64,000 nucleotides of DNA from Daphnia carinata (Eukaryota > Arthropoda > Branchiopoda > Diplostraca > Daphniidae), in contig NC_081339.1 of the NCBI RefSeq assembly GCF_022539665.2, positions 9,173,367 through 9,237,366 of the forward strand, read 5' to 3'. Both the position numbers and the translations under genes were made by a program. This document shows, in pieces, positions 42,814 through 54,099 of this stretch (position 1 is its first letter; every line of letters starts with the position of its first letter). The notes beneath the pieces are model-generated. The model was not told the origin of the DNA, searched no databases, and was given only the letters and a program-made list of their open reading frames with translations.

Positions 42814-43493
42814 TCCATCCTGGGTAACTCAACCACCTGGACGCGTCGTCTTGAACTAAATTCGCTTTCCCTAAAAACGAAATTAAATTCAACTTTGCAG
42901 ATATGCAACTTGAATTTATGTCCACCGTTTAGCGAAATGTGACTGATGTTCATTTTTTATTTTTCCCATCACTGTTCTGTCAGCCGAATATTCTTATCTT
43001 TTTGGCACGTAAAAATCCTAAAACATGTAACGTCGTTTATCCCGTGTGGTACTTCAACTGAATTGAATGGCAAACCCGTACACGGTGTTGTTCATTGTCG
43101 CGAATTTGATTCTTCCATTCACGTTCTATTCTAATTGGCTTCGCCCGGCAAGCTTGTTTGCATGAGTAAGAGAGTAGCAGCACTTTAATTCGTTAAAGGC
43201 GCTGGCCAACATTTCGTACCACATTAACGTCTGTTGGATGAGGGCAATAGAAGAAGGTGTTGGTCGTTGTCATTTTCGCGACCGTGACACGACTACCTCT
43301 ACGGGGTATTCGTCATCGTATCGTTCATTATCCTTAAATGAGTCGTTCAATTTCAGTGGAGCAACACACGAGAAAACGTCGGGCATGTTTTAGTGTCAAA
43401 CTTTGGTTCCAAATTTGTTTTTTGTTTTTTGTTTAGTTCATCAATAAATGGATTCTGTTCCATATTAACCTGTGTTTTTAAATTTTTTAAATA
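42814..43493. other. Intergenic DNA without a supported gene
   Basis: Short frames only. No motif or repeat recognised. Confidence 0.35.
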
Positions 43494-43512
43494 GTAAATA
43501 TTAATGAGGACA

Positions 43513-43745
43513 TCAAACGAGATCGAGTTGGACTAATCTGGCATCATCATTAGTATTGAGAAACAAATGCGTGTCTGTGAGAAAAATGCCATAGCCTGCA
43601 CCAAGATAGCCAGATGAACTAAATCGGGACACTGAAATAAGCTTTTCTGTTAAATTCAAGATCGTTACGAGGTAGGGCGAAACAACTACAGATGTATTCT
43701 TCAATGATCCAATCACCTGTGTTCCATAGGATAATCCCACTGTCC
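43513..43745 (-). CDS. Unrecognised exon-like open frame
   Basis: After a good acceptor (TTTTCTTTATGTTATAG, minus) two overlapping frames are open to the next stops. One reads GLSYGTQVIGSLKNTSVVV to NDDARLVQLDLV and stop. The alternation of Ser/Thr/Val/Leu gives no known motif. It could be the last exon of a lost gene. I do not recognise it. Confidence 0.25.
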
Positions 43746-44279
43746 CTATAACATAAAGAAAAGAAAATTTCGGTCACGTGATTTTCAATGCCAATAAATA
43801 CGGTGATATGCCTCAAGATATAGTCAACCAATGAACTGAACTGTTAAATGGATGGCCTGGCCTGAATCAAGTTGCTCATGTGATTGTAAAAGATGCTGGA
43901 TATAATTGGATTGTGCTGGATAAATGACCGTGTACTGCTTCACCCAAACCTTCTGTTATGTTTAGCGACATGTTCCAGAATTGGCATGAGCTCAGTCAAC
44001 CCTCTCTTAAACTTTGAACATTGAGACTTATCGTCTTGCAGACGCGTTATGTGATCTAAGGCCATACCTAGCAGGAAAAGTCAATATAGAAGAAAATAAT
44101 TTCCATGCAAACAACAATATTAGCAAGGATATCCAATTACCGAGAACCATCACTTTGACAATGACATCGTCTTTGGAAGTGGAATTTAATAAAATATTGT
44201 TCGTCCTGTTTGAAAATCGCGGTTCCCAACGAAAAGAGGCGCTGAAATTTAATATGCGGCTCGTTACATTCGAGTCCTT

Positions 44280-44373
44280 CAGTGCTGCAGCTCGGTATAG
44301 CGAAATGCGCGGTGTAGTACTCCGGGTGCCTTCGTTGTGTACTATTTGGGAGCATCGGTGTAGTAGCGTAGAG
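44280..44373 (-). pseudogene. Tyr-rich cuticle gene remnant
   Basis: On the minus strand it reads YYTDAPK, stop, YTTKAPG, then frame loss. This is the YYT.AP repeat of the family at 25350-25790, 48499-49324 and 61236-61577. It is cut at its upstream side by the 1.15-kb inverted-end repeat that starts at 44374. Confidence 0.5.
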
Positions 44374-45532
44374 TAGGGGAGGTAGGGTGCAATTGGAACA
44401 CGCGGCAATTGAAACAAAAATTCTACCACTTCAAGTATGTAAGAGATTTAGTTTAAAAAATTTGAGATAACGGGAATTAGGGTTTTACATTTTTAGAAAA
44501 AATTGGAGGCTTTAGACTCTAAAAGTTTTCGAGCTATCCCAGAAAGTTGTTTTTTGACTGTCCATTTCTAGTTTTTGCCCAGACAATTGTTTCGTTTTCA
44601 CACCTAAAACGATGGAGGAAATCATTAAAAAAGGTCTTGAATCATTCTCCGTTCATTACGGAATAAATTGATAACATTAACTTTTTCCTAGCTAAATTTT
44701 ATCCCCTATAAACATTAAAACTCCGTGAAGACCCATGATAGGGGCAATTGGAACACGTTGTTCCAATTGCGACCCTTCCGTATGCGCGTCTCCCTTACTG
44801 TATTCTGGCAACGGTGTTCCCTACGCAGCGTATTAGCAGAGCTCTTTTTTCAATTTGTTTTTGAATGTTGTTATTTTGTGTTTTATTTCGTCTGCTGGGT
44901 GGCTGACATATATCGTCTGCCACAATGTCTGTGTTTGTATTTACAACGTTGATGAAAGAAATTAAATTTTAAAAATTAAATTACCGACATTAACAACAAT
45001 TATGATGTAAAGCTGGACATGCAATATTCGATTATAAAAATTGATCTCCATACTATTAACCGTTCTTTGGATTACTAACAGGGTTCTGAACCTAATTCAG
45101 AAAACTACCGAAAATCATTAAATAATATTTAGTTACTATAGAAAGTTATAAAATATCTTAAAAAATAAAGATTAAAATTCTTTATATTACTGTAAAAAAA
45201 TCATCAAAATACGTATCCCAGATTCTGAGATATCGTCATTTTAGTTTCTTCATAAAACAGGGAGCTCTCTTATGGGAAAACCCACGTTTCAATTGCCCAG
45301 ACGCCCTGTTTCAATTGCCGAGTAGAATTGGCAATTGAAACAACTTGAGGTACCTCCAGTTTTTTACACATAGCAGATGTTCAACTTTGCCGAACCTACC
45401 CAAAAAAAATACTGTTATGTAGCTGAGATAACTAGCTACAAATCTATATATTTTTTAGTTTACTTAGACGATTTTTGTAATCGTACGGAACAAAAATAAG
45501 TTTTGTGTTCCAACAACGCCCTACCTCCCCTA
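44374..45532. mobile_element. 1.15-kb inverted-end repeat, copy 2 (opposite orientation)
   Basis: It aligns end to end with the reverse complement of 27051-28200. It starts TAGGGGAGGTAGGGTGCAA and ends CGCCCTACCTCCCCTA. It keeps the internal CAATTGAAAC palindrome (45290-45345) and a short frame (44725-44952, plus) that parallels the one in copy 1. The insertion abuts the Tyr-rich cuticle remnant. Confidence 0.75.
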
Positions 45533-45666
45533 CCGTCTTTTGTCATGTAATAAACTGGAGCTGAAGATCTTCACATCTAACTATTGGTATGAGAGCGCTT
45601 TTATGCAACAAGAAGAGACAGTAGGAGGATCGGTGATTTCCGAATTTTAAAACTTTCCATCATCAG

Positions 45667-46060
45667 TTGGTAGAAAATGAATTCCCTAAAACAAATGGCT
45701 TCGTACGCATAACCGGGACGTCTTCAGGTTTCTTTTCTTCTATTGGAACCTGTTCCGGTTTCGTTTGCATAGCTGGAACTTGCACCGGTTGGGGTAGACC
45801 TACTGGAACTTGTTTCGGTATCACCGAAACGCTTTCGGCTTTCTTTTGCTCTACTAAAACCTTTTGCTTCTCTGCTCATCTACGGAAAACTGTTCAGGAT
45901 GTTCCAAGTCGTTTTGTTTTCATTTCTGCTGCTCTTGAGATAACTTATTCTGATTCCCGTTCCTCCATTGCCATCACGACAGGTGGAATACGGCAGCGAT
46001 GGGGGTGAGGTACAGGTACAGGGTATGGTGGCAATCCTTCATCGCACTGTTCCATTTCTT
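45667..46060 (-). pseudogene. Degenerate Pro/Val/Lys repeat coding remnant
   Basis: The minus strand reads PKQVPVGLPQPVQVPAMQT then KPEQVPIEEKKPEDVPV and ends GNSFSTN, stop. Upstream, another frame has GLPPYPVPVPHPHRC. The KPEQVPV unit repeats three to four times. Frame changes and stops separate the parts. It may have belonged to a secreted structural protein; no family is assigned. Confidence 0.35.
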
Positions 46061-47795
46061 TTGCGTAATTTTTCCTGATTCCCCACCATTGCGTAGTTAG
46101 TTGTTGTTATAACTTTTTTAGAGAGAGAAATTCTAGCGTAGATATTCGGCTAATGTGTTTTAACGGGAAAGCTATCTCTAATAGAATATGTAATATATTA
46201 AAATAAAATATATATTTTTCTAACATTTTTTGTACCCTTAATTTCTTGTAGTGCCTCCCTCAAAAAGCGGACTTCCTCCATGCTAAGCTATCCTCATGAT
46301 ATTCATTCATGACTGATATTCATGATATATCCTCAAGACCGAGTATCCGAGTTTCGAAGTGGGTCATATACTGCCTATCCCACCTTGTTGGAGGTGGAGG
46401 TTTAACCAACAAGCTACCACTTCTTTACCTCGGATTCCGTAAGTGTTATGACAGCTCTTACCTCTCTAACCAGTTTTGGTTGGATAGTACTGGTATCGGC
46501 CGCCACCTGTACGAGCCATGCCAACTGCACGTAGAGTGACAAATGCCGCCTAGCAAGCCCAATGCTGGGATGAGTGCAACACCCGTTCGTTGGAAGTGCC
46601 GCTACCTTGTGAAGTTGCATTACAATCCTTATGTACCGTGACTTGGGTCCCGAAACACAGTTGATAACGCCGTGATGCAGTTTTCCGCCAACAATCTCAT
46701 TTCAAATATTTAATGAAATAACAATTGGTAAATGTAATAAATGGACATTATTCGAAATATTGTGTAGAATACGATTCGACTTCATTATGAAACAAAAATT
46801 TATGAAAATTTAAAAAAAATGACAAATTGAGTGAAACTCTGCATAGGGGAATACAGCCATGCTGAGTGCAACTGTGTGCTTGCTATAGGCTTTCCGCTGC
46901 CCGTTTTTTGATATTTTAATATGTAAACTGGCTGAAATTTCGTCACATTTTTCATAGAGGTTGTCACCGCAGTATTGCTAAAGGTGGACTGCCCGGACAG
47001 CCGGTGTGCACTGAACCGATTCCGCAGTTATCCAAATGTAAAATAACTCACAAAATGTATGTATCAAGTAAATATTAAGTCACTTTTCGTGATCCTCATT
47101 GAATTTTGAATATAAATCTTGTATTTTAACAGTTATATCAGATTTTCTTATCAAAATATTAAAAAAAAGGAAAAGTCGGGCTTATAATGTCGGGCTTGTA
47201 TTTTGAAGCCCAACTTTCTTGTGAAAAACAAATCAGACATTCCATGATCTTTTTAAAGATTCTGGTCGCACGATAAAAGCTGGAAATCACTTGTAAATGA
47301 GGATAATCGAAGAAATGCAATCGATAGAAATGTGTCGTTCACACCAAAGCTCTGAAGATGAAGTTTCTTTGAGACGCAAACAAACTAGAATAAATTCAAT
47401 AAATCCTTGTACAGCATATTCTAATGCCTCACGATTACGGAGCTCGAATGATGTGGTTTCGCGTTAGTATTTCGTATGAGGTTGAAAACAAAGTCAGGCA
47501 GTACGCACCTTCCTGATGATAAACATTTACCACCAAAAATAGTTTTCGTTTATCGCCTTGGCTTTTACAAGCAATCCGGCTATACGATACGAAAGTGGTT
47601 TCCGTTTTTACGCAAAGAGCAACCGAAAAGCTTTGCTGAAAAACGTACGAGCCAAACTTTTGTTTCCTTTACACAGGTTATGCTGTGGAAATGCATCACT
47701 CAGACCCAAGAATCAAGACAAGGAAGCTGTAGATAATACTAATGTTGGCAGACTGTTAATACGGGTAAGCTTAATCAATACAGCGGAAGTTAATT
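46061..47795. other. Intergenic DNA without a supported gene
   Basis: Short open frames at 46309-46620 and 47476-47797 have no recognised motif, start context or splice support. Confidence 0.35.
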
Positions 47796-47868
47796 AACCT
47801 CTGGCGGGACTCGAACCCACAATCCCTAGGTGAGGAGGCCGATGCCTTATCCATTAGGCCACAGAGGC
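47796..47868 (-). tRNA. tRNA-Arg (CCU), anticodon stem weak
   Basis: On the minus strand: acceptor GCCTCTG pairs with CAGAGGT (last pair G.T). The D arm is TGGCCTAATGGATAAGGCA. The anticodon loop CTCCTCA holds CCU (47833-47835). The T arm is GTGGGTTCGAGTCCCGC. The anticodon stem TCGGC/CCTAG has two mismatches and two wobble pairs, unlike canonical tRNA-Arg(CCU). It may be a decaying copy or a tRNA pseudogene; the internal A and B boxes are good. Confidence 0.65.
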
Positions 47869-48062
47869 TGTAAAAGTATACCTGCCTTCCAATTTGCAAG
47901 CCGCAAATTTTTCATTTGGGTCAGGTCTAGGTTATTTATATCATTGCCTTTATTCCACAAACTATCGTAAGGACCCAAGCGCAAATATGTCCGTTTTCTT
48001 CTGGTTATATTAATACACTAGCGGATACATTTAAAGGACCACTTTTGAGGTTAGTATTTCTG

Positions 48063-48181
48063 TTTCCAGTAGCGCAGCTGGTTGGCGAATGGAACTTATG
48101 CGACAGTAATTTCATTGTGTTTCGGGATTGAACGATTCTCTAAGTAATGCCGAGGCCACGAGTTCGATGCTCGCCTGGAGA
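48063..48181 (+). other. tRNA-like element with A/B boxes and a long insert
   Basis: A 7-bp acceptor-like pair (TTTCCAG/CTGGAGA, one wobble) encloses an A box (TAGCGCAGCTGGTTGGCG) and a T arm with GAGTTCGATGCTC. The middle is about 40 nt longer than in a normal tRNA and no clear anticodon arm forms. It could be an intron-bearing tRNA pseudogene or a SINE head. Confidence 0.35.
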
Positions 48182-48253
48182 ATGTGTTATTTTTAACCTG
48201 CCCGATCCCGACAGGTTTAATGAAATAGAGGAAAGTAATTGAAACTACGTTTG

Positions 48254-49324
48254 CTAATTGAATGAACAGTCAGTGCTTTGTATCCATTTTCCACAAGAGT
48301 TTTGTCCAACTTCCAACTTCAGGAGATGTATTCCAGCATTTTGTCTGCTAGTTTTACCAAAGTAACACAGTTCAATCAGGTGATCGCAGGCAGCTACAAT
48401 CCTCGTAAAGAGATAGAAATAAAAACCCAACGCTCCAGGTGAGGATTGAACTCGCGATTTCGGTATTCCTTCGGAAATCTTTAGATTCCTTCGCACATTC
48501 ACATTACTGACATATAAGCGGCGTAAGTGGTAGTGTAGTATTTGGAAATAGTGCTTTGGTGGCTCGCTGTAGTAGCTAGGAGTGGCAGATGTTGTTGTGT
48601 AGTATGTTGGAGCTTCAGTGTAATAACTTGGTGCCGCGTACATGGTGGTGTAGTACTCGGGAGCCTTCGTCGTGTAGTATCGTGGACCCTCCGTCTTGTA
48701 ATACATGCGAACCTCAGTATAGTAAGCTGGGACAGCGTACGTGGTAGGCGGGGAAGCGTAGATTGTCGTGTAATAGTCAGAGGCGTATAGTAGGTGGGAG
48801 CTACGGTGTAGTAACTTGGAGTGGCATATGTTGTTGTGTAATACACTGGCGCTTCTGTGTAATAGCTCGGTGCGGAGTAGTATTTCAAGGCCTCCGTATA
48901 GTAAGTCGGAGCTGCATACGTAGTGGTGTAGTATTCAGATGCCTTGGTGCTGTAATACTTGGGCGCATCGGTGTAGGAAGTACGGGCCACATATGTCGTG
49001 GTGTAGTGCTCGGCCGCCTTCGTAGCGTAATACGACACAGCAGTGGTTGTCTGGTATGAATAGATACCGTATCCACAAGATGAACCCATCGGCACACTTA
49101 AAGTCGATCCAGTCATCAGAAGACGACAGCTAGTAGCAGCATAATGCCATCATAACCTGACGAAAAAAAACAAACATTAATTTTCATAATTCCATTATGA
49201 CATTGAAATGCTTAAAACGACAATAAAGAATCATTTCACCTCGTTCAAACATCAATTTAATCAACAATTGCATCATCACATTAACTAAAATCATTAAACA
49301 AGTTGAAGTGTGTACATTACCCAT
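48254..49324 (-). pseudogene. Tyr-rich (YYT.AP) cuticle-type gene 2, frame-broken
   Basis: Exon 1 is ATGG at 49321-49324 before GTAATG. Exon 2 starts at 49156 after CAG. The leader frame meets TGA soon after; the main frame begins again at MTGSTLSVPMGSSCGYG (49116). It runs through many YYTT.YA.P.YYT.AP units: SYYATKAAEHYTTTYVA, KYYSTKASEYYTTTYAAP and APVYYTTTYATPSYYT. Near 48780 a frame change moves the repeats into a second frame (48706 down: RYYTTKAPEYYTTMYAAP), and after about 48540 the repeat is lost. A TATAAAA box lies at 49446-49452. A Tyr-rich cross-linkable matrix role is inferred. Two frame breaks suggest a pseudogene. Confidence 0.6.
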
Positions 49325-49445
49325 GATTGCAGGTTGGAACTGGAAGACACTATATTAAATCAGCTATTGGTATTTGAAAGACTGCTAGTACTATACTGTG
49401 TCAGAGATGTTCACTCGACTAACCTCTACCTTCGATTTGACCTCG

Positions 49446-49452
49446 TTTTATA
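49446..49452 (-). promoter_or_regulatory. TATA box of Tyr-rich gene 2
   Basis: TATAAAA on the minus strand, about 120 bp upstream of the ATGG exon. The spacing is the same as for gene 1 (25899-25905 to 25788). Confidence 0.55.
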
Positions 49453-49459
49453 AGGTTTT

Positions 49460-52400
49460 CTATCATCCTGATTCGTCTTTTCAGGCCAGAGGGTCCACCT
49501 GTTCATTCTGACATAACAACCACTATTCCTACACTACCTCTAATCGCTCGTGTCGTATGCATTTTCAAATATCGAAGAAACGCATAATTATCTTCCCCAT
49601 CCCACTAACCATTGTTATGCGAGCGAATGAAGCGCCTAGAAAAAACGAATGCTGATTTAAATCAATATCAATAATATAATATCGACAATAATGAAATTAT
49701 ATTCAAGATTATTTGCTGCGAATCTTAGAACTTACTGAAAAGAAATAAAGGTTCAACAGTAAGAATTATTAATTCAATATCATTCCTTACGTGAAGAACT
49801 GTGAGGCTTCCAGCATCGTTGCAAACCCATGTATCGCGTATACAGAAGTATTTATATTTCTTCTTTTTCTTCGTCATTCATAAACGTTGCGGAATGATCA
49901 TTTTTCACCGCCTTTTTTTTGTTTCGATTTCGTCATTATTGACGATGGTGTAGTTATCCAATGGCACGAAATGGCTATGAATAATGAGCATCAGTAGCGC
50001 AATTGCGTGTGTCCACTAGTCAAAACTATCCGCCAACATGTTGTTCCAAAGCTACCTAATTAGTAATTTGCTTTCAATGTGCGTTACCTAGTTTAATTTG
50101 TTCTTGTACAGTACGTTTAAATTCTATACCTGTGATTCATTCCGGATGCCGTCGAGTCATTCCAACTAGTTGGAATTTGTTTGTCTAGAGTTTCGTTTTG
50201 TGATGAAGCACTTGCTATTGATGTTAATACCTGGTGTTATAGTTTTCATTCACGCGCTAAATAGGGTCCCTTTAGAAATCTTTGCAATCACGCGTGATTC
50301 AGTTTCAACGATGAAGCGCTACAATAGAAAACAATACCGTTGCCATAAGAAACTGGGAAAAGATAATGTAAAGGCTTTGTTGTTTTATGAATAGCTACGC
50401 CAAACGGTTTAGAAGAGTTTTCAACACCATCTCGAGTTTCTAGTAGAAAGAAGTTCTGTGTGTCAACAACGATGGTGAATAACGTCAAAGGTGCTGTGCA
50501 TATTAAAGTTGTTTTCCACTTCGGAAGCGAATGACGCGATTGATTTTCAAAATAAACTGAAATACGATTGCAGAAATTGAAATGCAAAGATTTCTAAGTC
50601 AAATTGTATACTACCTGAATAGGAATTTCCTGCTTGCTTCTCGTACACTTTAGTACAAGTCTTAGTACACATTAACCAACACTTAATCTGTGTTGCCTTT
50701 CCTTTTCATGTAAAGAAATTAGATGTGTTATTATTGCTCTTCAGGTTGTCTGTGTGCATCAGGATGTGGCACGTCATTTCGACGCCCTCTGTGCTCCTAC
50801 GATTGCCTAATTAAATGTGTATATACAAATGGAGGCCGATAATAGGCGTAAGAAAATCATACAATCTATATAATAAGAAAAATTACTATTCTTTTGGTAA
50901 AACTACAAAGATACTCAAAAAAAAAAAAAAAAAAAGAAATGAAAAAAAATTTCACAGAACTATACGCTAAGAAAAGTACTTAAGGCACCACAAAACTTTA
51001 AGAAACTCCAGCAAATTGTTTTGATTTTATTATTTAACAGACAACGGCAGAATGCACCAGCCAACTAAGAATTCTCCTTTTTCCGTTCGGCGTTCGTTGG
51101 TTTGTTTACTTTCATAACGCATTTCATCGTCTGCTTGAAGCCTAAATCGTTGCCAGATCCACAAATAATGAAAATAATTTTCTCTAATTTTCAAAATCAA
51201 GGCGGGGTTCTATTAACTTTAATACACACATTACCTAACCTGTTAGTATTGTACAATTCATGCCCACACGAGGCAGATTGAAAAGACAAGCACGCATCTT
51301 TCAACTTTTGTTAAAACTAATTAATAAGCTGAAAATATTCTAGAAAGCCATTCCATGAATCGAAAACATACAACGAACCTAAAAATGTAATAAAATCTAA
51401 AATTGAAGCTGAAAAAATGTTTTAGTGCGGGTCCCGATTTGAACCTTTGGCCCTGGCGATCGTCTGGACGGACATAACGTTGTAATTTACCGGAAGTTAT
51501 TGTTAATTATTAATAAAATAATTACGTCGAATTGCTAATTTTACATTTTGCTTTTTCCTTTGTTTTATTTTATTTCTCAAATGCCATTAATTCGAAAAAA
51601 TGTGATCATCGACCGTAGACTCGCGCCCCAAGTTCAGGTTCCATGTCCCATGTTTCCATGTACATTCCTTCAATCCCTCTAAGCCTCATCTAGGGTCATT
51701 GATGATCATCAGACGCCATAACCACTCGGCTATGGACGCCCAACTTAATGTGTTTTCGAATTACTTTTAATGTTCCTTCCATAGAGCAGTTTAATGTTAC
51801 AAAACCCGTTAGGACATTGTCAAATTCATTTCATGCATTCTTATATGAGTTTTATTTTAAACTTTGTAAAACAATATTTTTTTTTACCAAATGAAAAAAT
51901 TCATTTAATTTCATAACTCTTGTAGACTTTAAACTTGGTGCTGATAGTACATTTGTTTCTGTTTGTTGAACATTTTTCCACCATGGCATAATTTTGAAAA
52001 ATAGCGGGGTTCCCGCCGTTGCCCCGAAAACCCACCCCGCTTGAAAAGCATGTATGTTTTTCACCCCGAAACGACCGCCTTTTCGCGATGCCCTGCGGGA
52101 CAAGCTTGAATATTACGCTGCCCCGAAACTAAAATAAAAAAATTGAATTAAAGTGAAATTATCCGTCCTTTGTTATGATGCTTTTTTTGGCCGCCCGTGG
52201 CCACCCATTTAACTACGTTGCATCCAGCAGACAAATTGCTGCACTGATCTCATTATCCGCGAAATGCCAACAATCCATCACGGTACATTTTGTTTCGAAA
52301 ATAAATTTCAGATACAACACTTCTCTTCAATTGCTTTAATTAAATCGTCTAGTACGGTTCCATCAGTGCCCTATTGCAATTCAACGGTGTTGACTTTTCA

Positions 52401-53110
52401 TGGTGGGATGACAAAGAACGGAGAACAGCAATACTTTTGGTTTGGGAACAAAAAAGCATGCACACTTGTCTATGCGAAATGTTAGCCAGTTTGGTGGTAC
52501 CGACCGGCATATAGAGCGGGTGCCAGCGGGCCGAATTTGTTTGGCCATTACCTACATCACACAGTTAGTTTAATAATCCTAGATCAATTCGAATACGTAA
52601 ATGAAAACGTTTAAGTTGAGCATAGCGGAAAAGCTTGCTGTATGTGGCGAAAAATTGATTGCAATGCAGATAAGTAACAATACTTTGGGATACAATACTC
52701 GATAAATACGGATTCTGGATTCCATTAACAAGATTCAAAGCATCTTTGAGCAGTTGGTTATGAAGAAATAATGCAGCAAAATGACAACACAAATGGCAAT
52801 TGTAGATGAATAGTCTTGCCATATTCAAACGTTAGATTAGGTTAGAAAGAGTTGAAAGACAGGTTTTTCAGCTTTCAAAAAATGTAATATTTCTTTCTTA
52901 TCTGACAGAAATAAAATAGTATTGGATTATTGGCATGATGCCATGAATGTTCGATGGTTAAACTTGAATGTAACCTTCATGTGCTTGTCGAAATTTACCA
53001 AAATGCACCTGGTAGATTGATTGCATTTATATTTACACCACACTTGCGATTAACGAGATATACAAAAATTATCGGACATACTTTAAATATTCAATCACGT
53101 GTCGGGAAAT
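49460..53110. other. Long intergenic stretch without a supported gene
   Basis: No frame above background. Noted: an A run (50919-50936), tRNA-like bits at 51424-51480 and 51700-51746 (see rejected list), a CCCCGAAA-rich patch at 52005-52135, and a 3'-flank block at 53000-53110 shared with 32000-32120. Confidence 0.4.
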
Positions 53111-53400
53111 CTAGTAAATATTGTAACCCTTTCCATTGAAGGGGATGTGAACGGGGGCAACGGGGAGCTCGTATTCATGGACGGGGGCCACGGGCAAGTG
53201 ATCACCTTTGGGCTGGAATCCAGCATCATCAGCGATCCAGGTCAAAGTGAATTTCTCGCCTTCAGGTGAAATGCAGTAGGAAGATCCCTTGTTGGTATTT
53301 GTTTGTCCCATTACATCTTCGTTACCGCCAGTGCAAAATTCAAGAAAACGGTAAGTATTTTTCATAAGCGATGCGTTCCTTGCATCTTCTTCTGAACTGC
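53111..53400 (-). pseudogene. RR cuticle gene B, last-exon remnant
   Basis: The minus-strand frame has NKGSSYCISPEGEKFTLTW, then IADDAGFQPKGDHLPVAPVH and ends GKGYNIY, TAA at 53111. This is the RR-1 C-terminal exon. Trp of YWVSPEG is Cys (YCIS). Upstream, about 40 bp of unrelated sequence replaces the YDSYGK region and the Tyr/Thr-rich part is lost (only an MQG remnant near 53390). Exons 1 and 2 are absent. It is a truncated copy. Confidence 0.8.
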
Positions 53401-54099
53401 ATTTTGAAATATTTCAAAGCGTGTTGTTTCAGTCAGTAAGAACTGAAGTCCGTTTCTTTTGTGAAAGGTCAATAATCGCAAGAATACATTTCAAAACGTC
53501 AATCTGAAAGATAATTTGTTTTCCCTGATCTAAGTGGTAGATCTTCTATTATGTGATTTTCAGGAAATCTAAGTCCCAGTGTAATAAATTGCTTACGAAG
53601 CCTCGTTTGGCTCCCAATCGGCGAGGTAAAGTCATAAATAATATTAGTATTAACGCTTCGTCCGATAAAGGTAAAGTATTACCAGCTAATAACCTACTGT
53701 ATTTCTTCCTTACATAGTACACGATGCTTTTCTCCACACAGGGTCTTCATCCACGGAGGAATAGGAGAGTGAAGGTAAGCTTTGTCCAAAGCTGCTCGCA
53801 GGGTTTGAGGGCGATGAATCAAATACCTCTAAATGTTGGACAAATTCTACCTGACCCTTCAAAAGTTGAATTCTTAATTTTGCTAGGTTCTTTAGGCTAA
53901 TTAGGAGTGTGTTATAGCTGCTACTGCAGAAGCGTTCAATGTTTTGAAGTATTGCAGCCCATCAATAGCGTATTGTAAAAAAATCTTGCTATTATATGGG
54001 TGTCCAAGTTATTATAGTGTTTGAAAGTATGATGGCTAGCTTATCTTATCTTTAATGAAACTTTCTATTCTAAACAGGTAATTTTGAATTTCCCACTGA
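53401..54099. other. Non-coding DNA between cuticle gene B and hAT element 2
   Basis: No gene. I searched here for the left terminal repeat of hAT element 2 (CAGTGTTGGAAG) and did not find it. Confidence 0.4.

Noticed and set aside
51424-51480. tRNA-like T arm (GGTTCAAATCGGGACC, minus)
   Set aside because: No acceptor or anticodon arm could be paired; too little to call.
51700-51746. tRNA 5'-half-like sequence (CATAGCCGAGTGGTTATGGCG, minus)
   Set aside because: The D arm resembles Leu/Ser tRNAs, but no matching T arm at the right distance was found.
51852-52135. CCCCGAAA-rich patch and an 83-residue minus-strand frame
   Set aside because: The word repetition resembles hAT ends, but no CAG-type inverted ends or duplication could be placed.
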